A stretch of 64,000 nucleotides of DNA. It comes from Cupriavidus malaysiensis (GTDB lineage Bacteria > Pseudomonadota > Gammaproteobacteria > Burkholderiales > Burkholderiaceae). How positions within the stretch are numbered: position 1 is the first letter of the stretch; each line of letters starts with the position of its first letter. A program made the position numbers and the translations under genes. Below, piece by piece: positions 8,227-17,066 of the stretch. The stretch lies in assembly GCF_001854325.1 (NCBI RefSeq), contig NZ_CP017754.1, positions 1 through 64,000 of the forward strand, given 5' to 3'. The notes beneath the pieces were generated by a model. It did not search any database. It was not told where the DNA came from and was given only the letters and a program-made list of their open reading frames with translations.

Positions 8227-8902
8227 GCGCGGGCCGCGCCGCGCCAGTCCGGGCTTCACCCTGCTCGAGATGCTGGTGGCCATCACCTTGCTGGCGGTGA
8301 TCGCCGTGATCGGCTGGCGCGGCCTCGATGCGATGACGCGCGGGCGCGAACGCCTCGTCGACCACGATGCCCGCCTCGATGCGCTCAAGGTGCTGTACGG
8401 CCAGTTCCAGTCCGACTGCGAACACCTGGCGAGCCCGGCCGCGCTGCAGGGCAGCCCGGTGGAGTTCGCTCCCGGCCTGCTGCTGATGGTGCGCGATCGC
8501 CGCAGCGAGAACAATCCGACCACCTGGCAGGTGGTCGCCTACCGGCTCGACGGCAATACCGTGGTACGCGCGGCCGCGCCGCCCGCCGACAACCGCGGTG
8601 CCGTGCAGGCCGCCCTGCAGGTGCTGCGGCGTCCGGACGGCGGCCCGGCGCGGGCGCTGGTGGCCAACGCCGACGCGCTGACGGTTCGCGCCTGGGTCGA
8701 ACCCGGCGGCTGGCAGACCGACAGCGCCGCGGTGCGCGGTGCGCTGCTGGCCGGCAGCGTGTCGGCGGTGCCGGCCTCCTCGGTCGTGGTCGCGGCCACC
8801 AGCGGCCCGGTGCTGCGCGGGCTGGAACTGACGCTGATGGCACGCATGGGCGACGGCGACACGCCCCGCCGCTTCCAGAAGACCTGCCTGACCGGCCTAT
8901 GA
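8204..8902 (+). CDS. gspJ: Type II secretion minor pseudopilin GspJ
   Basis: A 232-residue minor pseudopilin of the tip complex. The signal ASPG/FTLLEMLVAITLLAVIAVI is cleaved after Gly17. The J-type globular domain includes YGQFQSDCEHL and the GLELTLMARMGDG strand near the end. It begins 23 bases inside gspI and overlaps gspK by four bases. The C-terminal CLTGL is not a known motif. Confidence 0.94.
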   Translation: MNRAICSERGPRRASPGFTLLEMLVAITLLAVIAVIGWRGLDAMTRGRERLVDHDARLDALKVLYGQFQSDCEHLASPAALQGSPVEFAPGLLLMVRDRRSENNPTTWQVVAYRLDGNTVVRAAAPPADNRGAVQAALQVLRRPDGGPARALVANADALTVRAWVEPGGWQTDSAAVRGALLAGSVSAVPASSVVVAATSGPVLRGLELTLMARMGDGDTPRRFQKTCLTGL

Positions 8903-9936
8903 CGACGCGCCGCCTGCCTGCCGCCCTCGCCACACGCCGTGCCGGTGCCCGCCGGCGTGCGCGCGGCGCCGCCGTGGTGACCGCGCTGCTGATCGTGACG
9001 CTGGCCGTGGTGGTGGTCTCCGGCATGCTGTGGCGCCAGCAGGTACAGATCCGCTCGGTGGAAAACCAGCGCCTGGTTGCCCAGGCGGCCTGGATCGAGC
9101 GCGCCGCGGTCGACTGGGCGCGCCTGATCCTGCGCGACGACCAGCGCCGCACCAGCGTCGACCAGCTCGGCGAGCCGTGGGCCGTTCCAGTCGCCGAGAC
9201 GCGCCTGTCGGACTTCCTGGGCGCCGCGCTGCGCACCGACCAGGCCGGCGAGACCTCCTTCCTGTCCGGGCGCGTGATGGACGCCCAGGCGCGCTTCAAC
9301 CTCAACAACCTGGTGATCTGGACCACCGTCGAAGGCCAGGGCAGCGCGGCCACCATCGATACCATCGCGCTGGCCGCCTACCGTCGCCTGCTGCAGACGC
9401 TGGGCCAGAACGGCGCCCTGGCCGATGCCACCGCACGCTACCTGCTGGCCGCCCAGCGCGGCCGCCAGGGCGGCGCGCGGTCGCCGCGCCCGCCCGACAG
9501 TGCCGAGGACCTGCTGGCGGTGCCCGGCTACACGCCGCAGATCGTGGCCGCGCTCGCGCCTTTCGTCATCCTGCTGCCCGAGCGCACCGTGGTGAATGCG
9601 AACACCGCCGACCCGGAAGTGCTGGCCGCCGTCATCGAAAACCTGCCGCTGGATCGCGCGCGCGAACTGGTGCGCCAGCGCGACCGCGCCTATTTCAACA
9701 ATGTCGGCGACGTGCAGACCCAGTTGCGCACGCTGGCGCCGCAGGCCGATCCCAACAGCGTGGCCAACGCCGTCGACGTGCGCAGCCATTACTTCCTGAT
9801 CTACGGCCAGGTCCGCCACGAGCGGGCCCTGCGCATGCAGGTCTCGCTGGTCTACCGTGCCGATGCCCAGCCCAACGCCAACAGCACGCGGATACTGTGG
9901 GTCCACGATATCGACCGCATGCCTGAATCGCGCTGA
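8899..9936 (+). CDS. gspK: Type II secretion minor pseudopilin GspK
   Basis: A 345-residue tip pseudopilin, the largest of the set. The prepilin helix AAVVTALLIVTLAVVVVSG follows an Arg-rich leader (RRRARG) and, as in other GspK proteins, lacks the Glu at +5. The later helix-hairpin-helix-like region VVNANTADPEVLAAVIENLP and a preceding VMDAQARFNLNNL segment are typical of the family. It ends 252 bases before gspL, the only wide gap in the rightward run. Confidence 0.95.
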   Translation: MTTRRLPAALATRRAGARRRARGAAVVTALLIVTLAVVVVSGMLWRQQVQIRSVENQRLVAQAAWIERAAVDWARLILRDDQRRTSVDQLGEPWAVPVAETRLSDFLGAALRTDQAGETSFLSGRVMDAQARFNLNNLVIWTTVEGQGSAATIDTIALAAYRRLLQTLGQNGALADATARYLLAAQRGRQGGARSPRPPDSAEDLLAVPGYTPQIVAALAPFVILLPERTVVNANTADPEVLAAVIENLPLDRARELVRQRDRAYFNNVGDVQTQLRTLAPQADPNSVANAVDVRSHYFLIYGQVRHERALRMQVSLVYRADAQPNANSTRILWVHDIDRMPESR

Positions 9937-10188
9937 CGGGCAATCCCCCCTTGGTCGGCCGTCAAAGGCCTGAACAAGGGCCGGAAATGCCTCAGAATTC
10001 CGTATTGACGCCAATCAGTCACACAGGCAAGGTATGCTCCGGCCTGGCGCAGGCATGCACCCGTCAGGCCGGCGCCCCAGCCTTGCGCCGGCCTGAGCGG
10101 CGCGCCACCGTAAGGGGGAGGCGGCGTTGCTCCCGCCCGGCCCGCCCGCCAGTTTCCGACCCGTTCCAGCCAGCAAGACCGCAAGACC

Positions 10189-11604
10189 TTGAGCACCTCC
10201 CTGTACGTCCGCATTCCGCCGCGCCCGCATGACCAGCCACAACCGTGGCGGTTCGGCGCCCTGCCCTTCGCGCTGGTGCGGGACCCGGCCGCCGCCACGG
10301 GCCGGCGTGCCGCCGTCGCGCCGGCGTCCACGGTGTTGCGTGAAGGCAACGCTCGGGTCGAGGAACTGCCGGCGGCCGACCGCCTGGTGCTGATCCTGTC
10401 GGCCGGCGACGTGCTGCTGAGCGAGGCCGACGTCCCGCCGCTGGCACCGGCCCGCCTGAAGCTGGCGCTGCCCAACCTGGTCGAGGACATACTCGCGGGC
10501 GACGCCCAGCTCAGCCACATCGCGGTCGGCCCGGCGCTGGACGCCGCAGCGGCCGGTACGCCGCGCGCGGCGCGCCGCCGCCTGCTGATGGTGGTCGACC
10601 GCGCCTGGCTGCGCGCGGTGCTGGATGCCTTCGCCGAACACAGCCACCGCCGCCGCTGCGTGCTGCCGGCCCAGCTCTGCCTGCCGCTGGCCGAGCCGGC
10701 CGCGCCGGACAGCGCCGCCGACGGCGAGGCCGCCACCGAGCAGCCGCCAGCGGCGGCGGCCGCGCCGGCCACGCTGGCGATCGAGGATGCCACCCCGACA
10801 CTGGAGCAGGCCGACGGCCTGCTCGCCGACGACGCCATTGCCGCGCCCCGCCAGGCGCAGCGGCTATGGCAGTTGACCGTGCGCACCGGACCGCATGCCG
10901 GCTACGGCCTGCTGCTCGGCAGCGAGTCGCTGGCCGGCTGGCTCGCGCTGGCGCCGGCAGGCAACTGGATTGCGGACCGCGAAGCGGGCCGCCACGCCGG
11001 CCTGCCGGTGGCGCCGGCCGCGCTCGGCTGGCCGCAGTGGCTGGCCGGCGCCCAGGACTGCCTGCGCGACGCGGCGCTCGACCTGGCCCAGTTCGAGTTC
11101 GCCCAAGGCCGTGCCGAGCGCTGGAACCTGCGCGCCTGGCGCCTGCCGCTGGCGCTCGCCGCCGGCCTGCTGCTGGTGCAGCTGGCCGGCATGAACATCC
11201 TGTGGCTGAAACTGCACCAGGAGCAGCAACGGCTCGCGGCCGCGCAGCTGCAGGCCCTGCGCAGCGCCTTCCCGCAGCTCCCCGTGGTGGTGGACCCGCC
11301 GTTGCAGATGCGCCGCCAGGTCGAGCAGCTGCGCCTGGCCAGCGGCCGCAGCGTGCCGGACGATTTCCTGCCGCTGGCCGACCGCTTCGCCCAGGCCGCC
11401 CGCCAGTTGCCGCCCGACGGCCTGCTGGGGCTCGAATACCGCAGCCGCACGCTCTATGTGACGCTCAAGGCCGGCACCGACACCGCCACCCTGCGCAGCG
11501 CGGCGCGCCAGGCCGGGCTGGCGATGGACGAAGACAACAGCCCGCGGGAAGGCAGCCAGGCCCCGGCCGGCAGCTCGCGCTGGACGGTCAAGCCCGCCCT
11601 ATGA
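10189..11604 (+). CDS. gspL: Type II secretion inner-membrane platform protein GspL
   Basis: A 471-residue bitopic protein. A cytoplasmic actin-like domain that holds GspE (about 1-310) contains LVLILSAGDVLLSEADVP and LPNLVEDILAGDAQLSHIAV. One membrane span (about 320-342, ALAAGLLLVQLAGMNILW) and a small periplasmic ferredoxin-like domain follow. The best start is TTG at 10189 (STSLYVRIPPRP); no upstream ATG fits the frame. An Ala-rich insert (about 175-200) is specific to this protein. The 252-base gap before it and the weak start codon suggest separate control of gspL expression. Confidence 0.92.
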   Translation: MSTSLYVRIPPRPHDQPQPWRFGALPFALVRDPAAATGRRAAVAPASTVLREGNARVEELPAADRLVLILSAGDVLLSEADVPPLAPARLKLALPNLVEDILAGDAQLSHIAVGPALDAAAAGTPRAARRRLLMVVDRAWLRAVLDAFAEHSHRRRCVLPAQLCLPLAEPAAPDSAADGEAATEQPPAAAAAPATLAIEDATPTLEQADGLLADDAIAAPRQAQRLWQLTVRTGPHAGYGLLLGSESLAGWLALAPAGNWIADREAGRHAGLPVAPAALGWPQWLAGAQDCLRDAALDLAQFEFAQGRAERWNLRAWRLPLALAAGLLLVQLAGMNILWLKLHQEQQRLAAAQLQALRSAFPQLPVVVDPPLQMRRQVEQLRLASGRSVPDDFLPLADRFAQAARQLPPDGLLGLEYRSRTLYVTLKAGTDTATLRSAARQAGLAMDEDNSPREGSQAPAGSSRWTVKPAL

Positions 11605-11647
11605 GCCCGCGCCCCGTCTCGACCGCCACTGCGCCCAGGAACGCCCC

Positions 11648-12268
11648 GTGATACCGACCAAAGACTCCGCACCCGGCCGCGCGCCGGGCCCGGCCGCGAA
11701 CGGCGGCAAGCCGCGCAGCGCCCTGAACCGCCTGGCCGGCCTGGCGCGTCCGCGCCTGCCCGCGGCCTGGCGCGAGCGCTTCGACGCCTTCTGGTCGGCA
11801 CGCAATCCGCGCGAGCAATGGATCCTGGCAGGCGGGGCGGCCGTGCTGCTGGCGGTCGCCGGCTACAGCCTGCTGTGGGAACCGGCCGCCGACGCCAGCG
11901 CCCGTCTCGCGCGCAGCCTGCCGCAGCAGCGCGCCGACCTCGCCGAGATGGACACCCTGGCGCAGGAAGCGCGCAGCCTGAACGGCAGCCCGCCGCCGGC
12001 GCTGCAGGGCGATGCCCTCACCCAGGCCCTGCAGGCCGGCCTGGCCCAGCAGGGCCTGAAGGCCACCCGGCTGGCCACCAACGGCGACGGCAGTGTGCAG
12101 GTCCAGCTCGACAAGGTGCCGTTCGGCGCGCTCGCGGCGTGGCTGCAGGACGTGCGCCAGCAGCAGCGGCTCAAGGTGACCGATGCCAGGCTGAGTTACG
12201 TCGGCGCGACCGCGCTGGTCAATATGACGGCCACCTTGCAGGGCCCCACCGCAGGCGGCCAGCGCTGA
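11648..12268 (+). CDS. gspM: Type II secretion inner-membrane protein GspM
   Basis: A 206-residue partner of GspL. A basic cytoplasmic N-terminus of about 55 residues comes first, then one membrane span (about 57-78, WILAGGAAVLLAVAGYSLLW). A periplasmic ferredoxin-like domain ends with LQDVRQQQRLKVTDARLSYV. The start is GTG at 11648, 43 bases after the gspL stop. The last base of its TGA is the first of the gspN ATG, so the two overlap by one base. Confidence 0.93.
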   Translation: MIPTKDSAPGRAPGPAANGGKPRSALNRLAGLARPRLPAAWRERFDAFWSARNPREQWILAGGAAVLLAVAGYSLLWEPAADASARLARSLPQQRADLAEMDTLAQEARSLNGSPPPALQGDALTQALQAGLAQQGLKATRLATNGDGSVQVQLDKVPFGALAAWLQDVRQQQRLKVTDARLSYVGATALVNMTATLQGPTAGGQR

Positions 12269-13080
12269 TGGCACGGCTCGAAGCCCTGCGCCTGCGCCGG
12301 CCAGCCGCGCCCGCGCCACGCGGCTGGCGCCGCCTGGGCTGGCTGGCGCTCGGCGCGCTGGTGGTGGGCTTGACCACCCTGGCCGCCCTGCCGGCGGCCT
12401 GGATCGCAGACAGCGTGGCCGCGCAAAGCGGGCAGAAGCTGCTGCTGGCCGATGCGCAGGGCACGCTGTGGCAGGGCAGCGCCACGCTGGCCCTGTCGGC
12501 CGGCAGCGGCAGCGAGACCGCCACCGTGCTGCCCGGACGGCTGCAGTGGACGGTGGCCTTCTGGCCGCTGTTCACCGGCCGCCTGCGCGTGACGGTGCGC
12601 CATACCGAGGCCATGGACACGCCGGTGGCGCTGACCGTGGCGCCGGGTGGCTGGCAGGCCCAGGCCGGCGCGCTGCGCCTGCCGGCCACGCTGCTCGAAG
12701 GACTGGGCGCGCCATTCAACAGCCTGTGCCCCGACGGGCGCATGCAGCTCGACTGGACGGCGCTGAACGGCAGTTTCTCGGCATCCGGCGGCCAGCCGGC
12801 AGGACACCTGACGCTGCGCCTGGACAATCTGTCGTCCGCGGTCAGCCGCCTGCGCCCGCTGGGCAGCTACCGCGCCGAGATCGACTGGAGCGGCGGCGGC
12901 GGCAAGCTGCGGCTGCACACCGTCAATGGGCCGCTGCACCTGGAGGGCGACGGCACACTGGGACGGCAGGCGCGTTTCGAGGGCACGGCCTTTGCCGATC
13001 CCGACGCCGCCGCACAGCTGGTGGGCCTGCTGAGCCTGCTGGGAAGACGTGAGGACAATGTGACCACGCTGCGCTTCTGA
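12268..13080 (+). CDS. gspN: Type II secretion protein GspN
   Basis: A 270-residue accessory protein found in a subset of type II systems, mainly beta- and some gammaproteobacteria. It has a cytoplasmic basic start and one membrane span (about 22-46, LGWLALGALVVGLTTLAALP). The periplasmic domain carries the GspN hallmark GTLWQGSA and WTVAFWPLFTGRL. A conserved cysteine lies in NSLCPDGRMQLDW. It overlaps gspM by one base and precedes gspD by 44 bases. Confidence 0.93.
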   Translation: MARLEALRLRRPAAPAPRGWRRLGWLALGALVVGLTTLAALPAAWIADSVAAQSGQKLLLADAQGTLWQGSATLALSAGSGSETATVLPGRLQWTVAFWPLFTGRLRVTVRHTEAMDTPVALTVAPGGWQAQAGALRLPATLLEGLGAPFNSLCPDGRMQLDWTALNGSFSASGGQPAGHLTLRLDNLSSAVSRLRPLGSYRAEIDWSGGGGKLRLHTVNGPLHLEGDGTLGRQARFEGTAFADPDAAAQLVGLLSLLGRREDNVTTLRF

Positions 13081-13124
13081 CCTGGCAGCCGGTACCAGCC
13101 GGCCATGCCCGCAGCCGCTAAACG

Positions 13125-15506
13125 ATGATGAAAAAACAAGCTTTCCGCCCGTTCCTGCACACCGCCACCAAGCACGCCACCGTGCTGCTGTGCGGCCTTT
13201 CCCTGCTGGCGCCGGCGCCGCTGTGGGCCCAGCAGCCCGCCGGCGCGAACGGACGCGACCAGGTGGTGCTCAACTTCGTCAACGCCGATCTCGAATCGGT
13301 GGTCAAGGCGGTGGGCCAGGCCACCGGCAAGAACTTCGTGGTCGACCCGCGCGTCAAGGGCTCGGTCAACCTCGTCACCGAACAGCCGGTCTCGCGCGAA
13401 CAGGCGCTGTCCACGCTGGGCTCGGTGCTGCGCATGCAGGGCTACGCCATCGTGGAAAGCAACGGCTTCACCAAGGTGGTGCCGGAGGCCGATGCCAAGC
13501 TGCAGGGCTCGCCCACCGTGGTCGGCCCCGCGCCGGCGCGCGGCGGCAGCGGCGGCGAGCAGGTGGTGACCCAGGTGTTCCGGCTGAACTACGAGTCGGC
13601 CAACAACCTGGTGCCGGTGCTGCGTCCCATGATCGCGCCGAACAACACCATCACCGCCTACCCGGGCAACAACACGCTGGTCATCACCGACTACGCCGAC
13701 AACCTGCGCCGCCTTGCCCGCGTGATCGCGGCCATCGACGCGCCGGCCTCCGGCGAGGTGGAGCTGGTGCCGCTGCGCAATGCCATCGCCAGCGACGCCG
13801 CCGTGGTGCTGCAGAAGCTGCTCGATCCGGGTGCCGCCGGCGCCTCGGGCGGCGGCGGTGGCGGCCTGGACGCCAGCCTGCGCACCTCGGTGGTGGCCGA
13901 ACCGCGCAGCAACTCGCTGCTGATCCGCGCCTCCAGCCGTGCACGGCTGCAGCAGGCACGCCAGCTGATCGAACAGCTCGACCAGCCCTTCTCGCGCCCC
14001 GGCAACATCTGGGTGGTACCGCTGAAGAACGCCGACGCGGTCAAGCTGGCGCAGACGCTGCGGGCCATCGTCGCCGCCGACAGCAGCTTCAACAGTACGC
14101 AGTCCGGCGCCGGCGTCGGCGGCACCGGTGCCACCAATACGCTGCAGAACACCGTCGCCAACACGGCCAGCCAGTACGCCACCAACACCACCAGCAGCAC
14201 CGGGCGCAGCGGCACGGGCGGCGGCAGCGGCAATTCCGCCTTCAGCGCCTCGTTCGCCAGCCAGCAACTGCCCACCACCGGAGGCATCATCCAGGCCGAC
14301 CCGGCCACCAACTCGCTGATCATCACCGCCAGCGAGCCGGTCTACCGCAACCTGCGCTCGGTGATCGACGACCTCGACATGCGGCGGGCCCAGGTCTACA
14401 TCGAGTCGATGATCGTCGAGGTCTCGTCCACGCAGACCTCCAAGCTCGGCATCCAGTGGCAGGGCCTGCTCAACGCGAGCGGCAACACCATCGGCTTCGC
14501 CGGCACCAACTTCGGCACCGGCGGCGCCAACATCATCAACCTGGCCGGTGCCGTCGCCGCCGTGCGCGCCGACGGCGCCTCGGCCATCAACTCCGTCTCC
14601 GGCCTGGTGCCGGACCTGGCCGGCCTGAACCTCGGCGTGGTCAACAAGGCCGCCGGGCTGGGCGCGCTGCTGAGCGCGCTGAGCGCCGACGGCAGCACCA
14701 ACCTGCTGTCCACGCCGAACCTGATCACGCTGGAGAACGAGGAAGCCAAGATCCTGATCGGGCAGAACATCCCGGTCACCACCGGCTCCTACGCCCAGAC
14801 CGGCAGTTCCTCCACGGTCACGCCGTTCACCACCTACGACCGCAAGGACGTCGGCGTCACGCTGCGCGTCAAGCCGCAGATCACCGACGGCGGCCTGGTC
14901 AAGATGCAGATCTACCAGGAATCGTCTTCGGTGGTATCTGGCACCGCCACGCTGTCCCAGGGCCCGACCACCAACGTGCGCTCGATCGAGACCAATGTGC
15001 TGGTCAACGACGGCCAGATCATCGTGCTCGGCGGCCTGATCGAGGACACCTATGGCGACGGCGTGCAGAAGGTGCCGCTGCTGGGCGACATCCCCTGGAT
15101 CGGCAACCTGTTCCGCTACGAGAACAAGAACCGCGGCAAGACCAACCTGCTGGTATTCCTGCGCCCCTACGTGATGCGCACCGCCGGCGCCACCGACCGC
15201 CTGACGCAGGACCGCTACGACTACATGCGCGCCAAGCAGCAGGGCTTCGTCTCGCCCAACAATATGGTGCGCGACCAGGACACGCCGGTGCTGCCGCCGG
15301 CAGACGCGCCGGCGGCGCCCTTCGTCGACCCGCGCGACAAGGGCGTGGCGCCAGCCGGGCCGCTGCCGCTGCCGCAGTCCGTGCCGCTGACGCGGTCCGG
15401 GCCGTTGCTGATGCCGATGCCGATGCCGCAGTCCGGGCAGCCGACCTCGCAAGCGGCACCGCAAGCCTCCGCCCAGGCGCCGCAGGCCGCCGCCTCCGGC
15501 AACTGA
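13125..15506 (+). CDS. gspD: Type II secretion outer-membrane secretin GspD
   Basis: A 793-residue secretin forming the outer-membrane channel. The Sec signal peptide ends near LWAQQ (about 36). The N0 domain has LNFVNADLESVVKAVGQATG, and N1-N3 repeats follow with a Ser/Thr/Gly-rich loop near 325-375. The secretin core begins at about 423 (VYIESMIVEVSSTQTSKLG) and includes VGVTLRVKPQITDGG near 575 and GGLIEDTYGDGVQKVPLLGD. The C-terminus beyond about 695 is a Pro/Gln/Ala-rich tail; no pilotin-binding motif is obvious and no gspS is nearby. Two bases separate its stop from the gspE start. Confidence 0.97.
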   Translation: MMKKQAFRPFLHTATKHATVLLCGLSLLAPAPLWAQQPAGANGRDQVVLNFVNADLESVVKAVGQATGKNFVVDPRVKGSVNLVTEQPVSREQALSTLGSVLRMQGYAIVESNGFTKVVPEADAKLQGSPTVVGPAPARGGSGGEQVVTQVFRLNYESANNLVPVLRPMIAPNNTITAYPGNNTLVITDYADNLRRLARVIAAIDAPASGEVELVPLRNAIASDAAVVLQKLLDPGAAGASGGGGGGLDASLRTSVVAEPRSNSLLIRASSRARLQQARQLIEQLDQPFSRPGNIWVVPLKNADAVKLAQTLRAIVAADSSFNSTQSGAGVGGTGATNTLQNTVANTASQYATNTTSSTGRSGTGGGSGNSAFSASFASQQLPTTGGIIQADPATNSLIITASEPVYRNLRSVIDDLDMRRAQVYIESMIVEVSSTQTSKLGIQWQGLLNASGNTIGFAGTNFGTGGANIINLAGAVAAVRADGASAINSVSGLVPDLAGLNLGVVNKAAGLGALLSALSADGSTNLLSTPNLITLENEEAKILIGQNIPVTTGSYAQTGSSSTVTPFTTYDRKDVGVTLRVKPQITDGGLVKMQIYQESSSVVSGTATLSQGPTTNVRSIETNVLVNDGQIIVLGGLIEDTYGDGVQKVPLLGDIPWIGNLFRYENKNRGKTNLLVFLRPYVMRTAGATDRLTQDRYDYMRAKQQGFVSPNNMVRDQDTPVLPPADAPAAPFVDPRDKGVAPAGPLPLPQSVPLTRSGPLLMPMPMPQSGQPTSQAAPQASAQAPQAAASGN

Positions 15507-15508
15507 CG

Positions 15509-17050
15509 ATGACGACGACGGCAACCGCATCTCCCGCCGCGAACGCGGCCCCCGCGCTGGAACCGCCCTCGCCGATGGCGGCCCGGCTGCTGCCCTACGC
15601 CTTCGCGCGCGAGGGCCGGCTGCTGGTCGCGCACCAGCGCGCCGACGGGCTCGAGGTCTGGGTCAGCCGCGCCACCGCACCGGCCGCGCTGGCCGAAGTG
15701 GCGCGCGTGCACGGCCCGCTGCAGCTGCGGGTACTCGAGCCCGACGCGCTGGAACGCGCCATGTCCGATGCCTACAACCGCCAGGACGGCAGCGCCGCCC
15801 AGGTGGTCGGCGAGGTCGAGGGCGAGGTCGACCTGTCGCGGCTGATGCAGGACATTCCCGCGGTGGAAGACCTGCTCGAATCCGAGGACGACGCCCCCAT
15901 CATCCGCATGATCAACGCGCTGCTGACGCAGGCCGCGCGCGAAGGCGCCTCGGACATCCACATCGAGCCCTTCGAGTCGGCCTCGGTGGTGCGCTTCCGC
16001 GTGGACGGCACGCTGCGCGACGTGGTGCGCCCGAAGAAGGCGCTGCACGGCGCGCTGATCTCGCGCATCAAGATCATGGCCCAGCTCGATATCGCCGAGA
16101 AGCGCCTGCCGCAGGACGGCCGCATCACCCTGCGCGTGGGCGGCCGCCCGGTCGACGTGCGCGTCTCCACGCTGCCCACCGGCCACGGCGAGCGCGCGGT
16201 GCTGCGCCTGCTCGACAAGGAAGCCGGGCGCCTCGACCTGGCCAAGCTCGGCATGGCGCCGGGCACGCTGGCCGGTTTCGACGGCCTGATCCGCCAGCCG
16301 CACGGCATCGTGCTGGTGACCGGCCCGACCGGCTCGGGCAAGACCACCACGCTGTACGCGGCGCTCTCGCGGCTGGACGCGCAGAGCACCAACATCATGA
16401 CGGTGGAAGATCCGATCGAGTACGACCTCGACGGCATCGGCCAGACCCAGGTCAACGCCCGCATCGACATGACCTTCGCCAAGGCCCTGCGCGCCATCCT
16501 GCGCCAGGACCCGGACGTGGTGATGATCGGCGAGATCCGCGACCTGGAGACCGCGCAGATCGCCGTGCAGGCCTCCCTCACCGGCCACCTGGTGCTGGCG
16601 ACGCTGCACACCAACGACTCGGCCTCGGCAGTGACCCGCCTGGTCGACATGGGCATCGAGCCCTTCCTGCTGTCGTCGTCATTGCTTGGCGTGCTGGCGC
16701 AGCGCCTGGTACGCCGCCTGTGCCCGCACTGCAAGCGCGAGGAGGTCATCGAGGCCGCGCCGGACGAGGGCGGGGCCCTGCAGCCGCAGGGACGGCCGCT
16801 GCAGCGCGTGTGGCACGCGGCAGGCTGCGACAAGTGCGGCCATTCCGGTTATCAGGGCCGCATGGGCGTCTATGAGCTGCTGAGCGTGGACGACCAGATC
16901 CGCACCATGATCCACCGCCAGACGCCCGAGGCGGAGATCAAGCAGGCGGCGCTGGCTCGCGGCATGCACACCATGCGCGGCGACGCGCAGCGCTGGATCG
17001 ACAGCGGTGCCACCTCGCTCGAGGAAGTGCTGCGCGTGACGCGCGACTGA
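15509..17050 (+). CDS. gspE: Type II secretion ATPase GspE
   Basis: A 513-residue cytoplasmic hexameric ATPase that drives pseudopilus assembly. It has an N-terminal GspL-binding domain, Walker A GPTGSGKTTT at about 271-280, and Asp-box sequence DPIEYDLDGIGQTQVN. The Walker B region DVVMIGEIRD lies near 335, with the His box TGHLVLATLHTND after it. A four-cysteine zinc module follows, CPHC near 404 and CDKC near 440. The true start is the ATG at 15509 right after gspD; the frame stays open far upstream inside gspD, but that part is an out-of-frame shadow. Confidence 0.97.
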   Translation: MTTTATASPAANAAPALEPPSPMAARLLPYAFAREGRLLVAHQRADGLEVWVSRATAPAALAEVARVHGPLQLRVLEPDALERAMSDAYNRQDGSAAQVVGEVEGEVDLSRLMQDIPAVEDLLESEDDAPIIRMINALLTQAAREGASDIHIEPFESASVVRFRVDGTLRDVVRPKKALHGALISRIKIMAQLDIAEKRLPQDGRITLRVGGRPVDVRVSTLPTGHGERAVLRLLDKEAGRLDLAKLGMAPGTLAGFDGLIRQPHGIVLVTGPTGSGKTTTLYAALSRLDAQSTNIMTVEDPIEYDLDGIGQTQVNARIDMTFAKALRAILRQDPDVVMIGEIRDLETAQIAVQASLTGHLVLATLHTNDSASAVTRLVDMGIEPFLLSSSLLGVLAQRLVRRLCPHCKREEVIEAAPDEGGALQPQGRPLQRVWHAAGCDKCGHSGYQGRMGVYELLSVDDQIRTMIHRQTPEAEIKQAALARGMHTMRGDAQRWIDSGATSLEEVLRVTRD

Positions 17051-17066
17051 ACGGGAGGCCCACCAC

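Noticed and set aside
10005..10038. Promoter for gspL: TTGACG and TATGCT
   Set aside because: The spacing is 22 bases, too long for sigma70, and no better partner is seen.
13190..15508. Open frame of over 750 codons continuing upstream of gspE
   Set aside because: It is an out-of-frame shadow of gspD: Arg/Gly/Gln-rich translation without motifs. The gspE family sequence begins at 15509.
12867..15530. 887-codon minus-strand open frame
   Set aside because: Antisense shadow of gspD and the end of gspN, same compositional signature as above.
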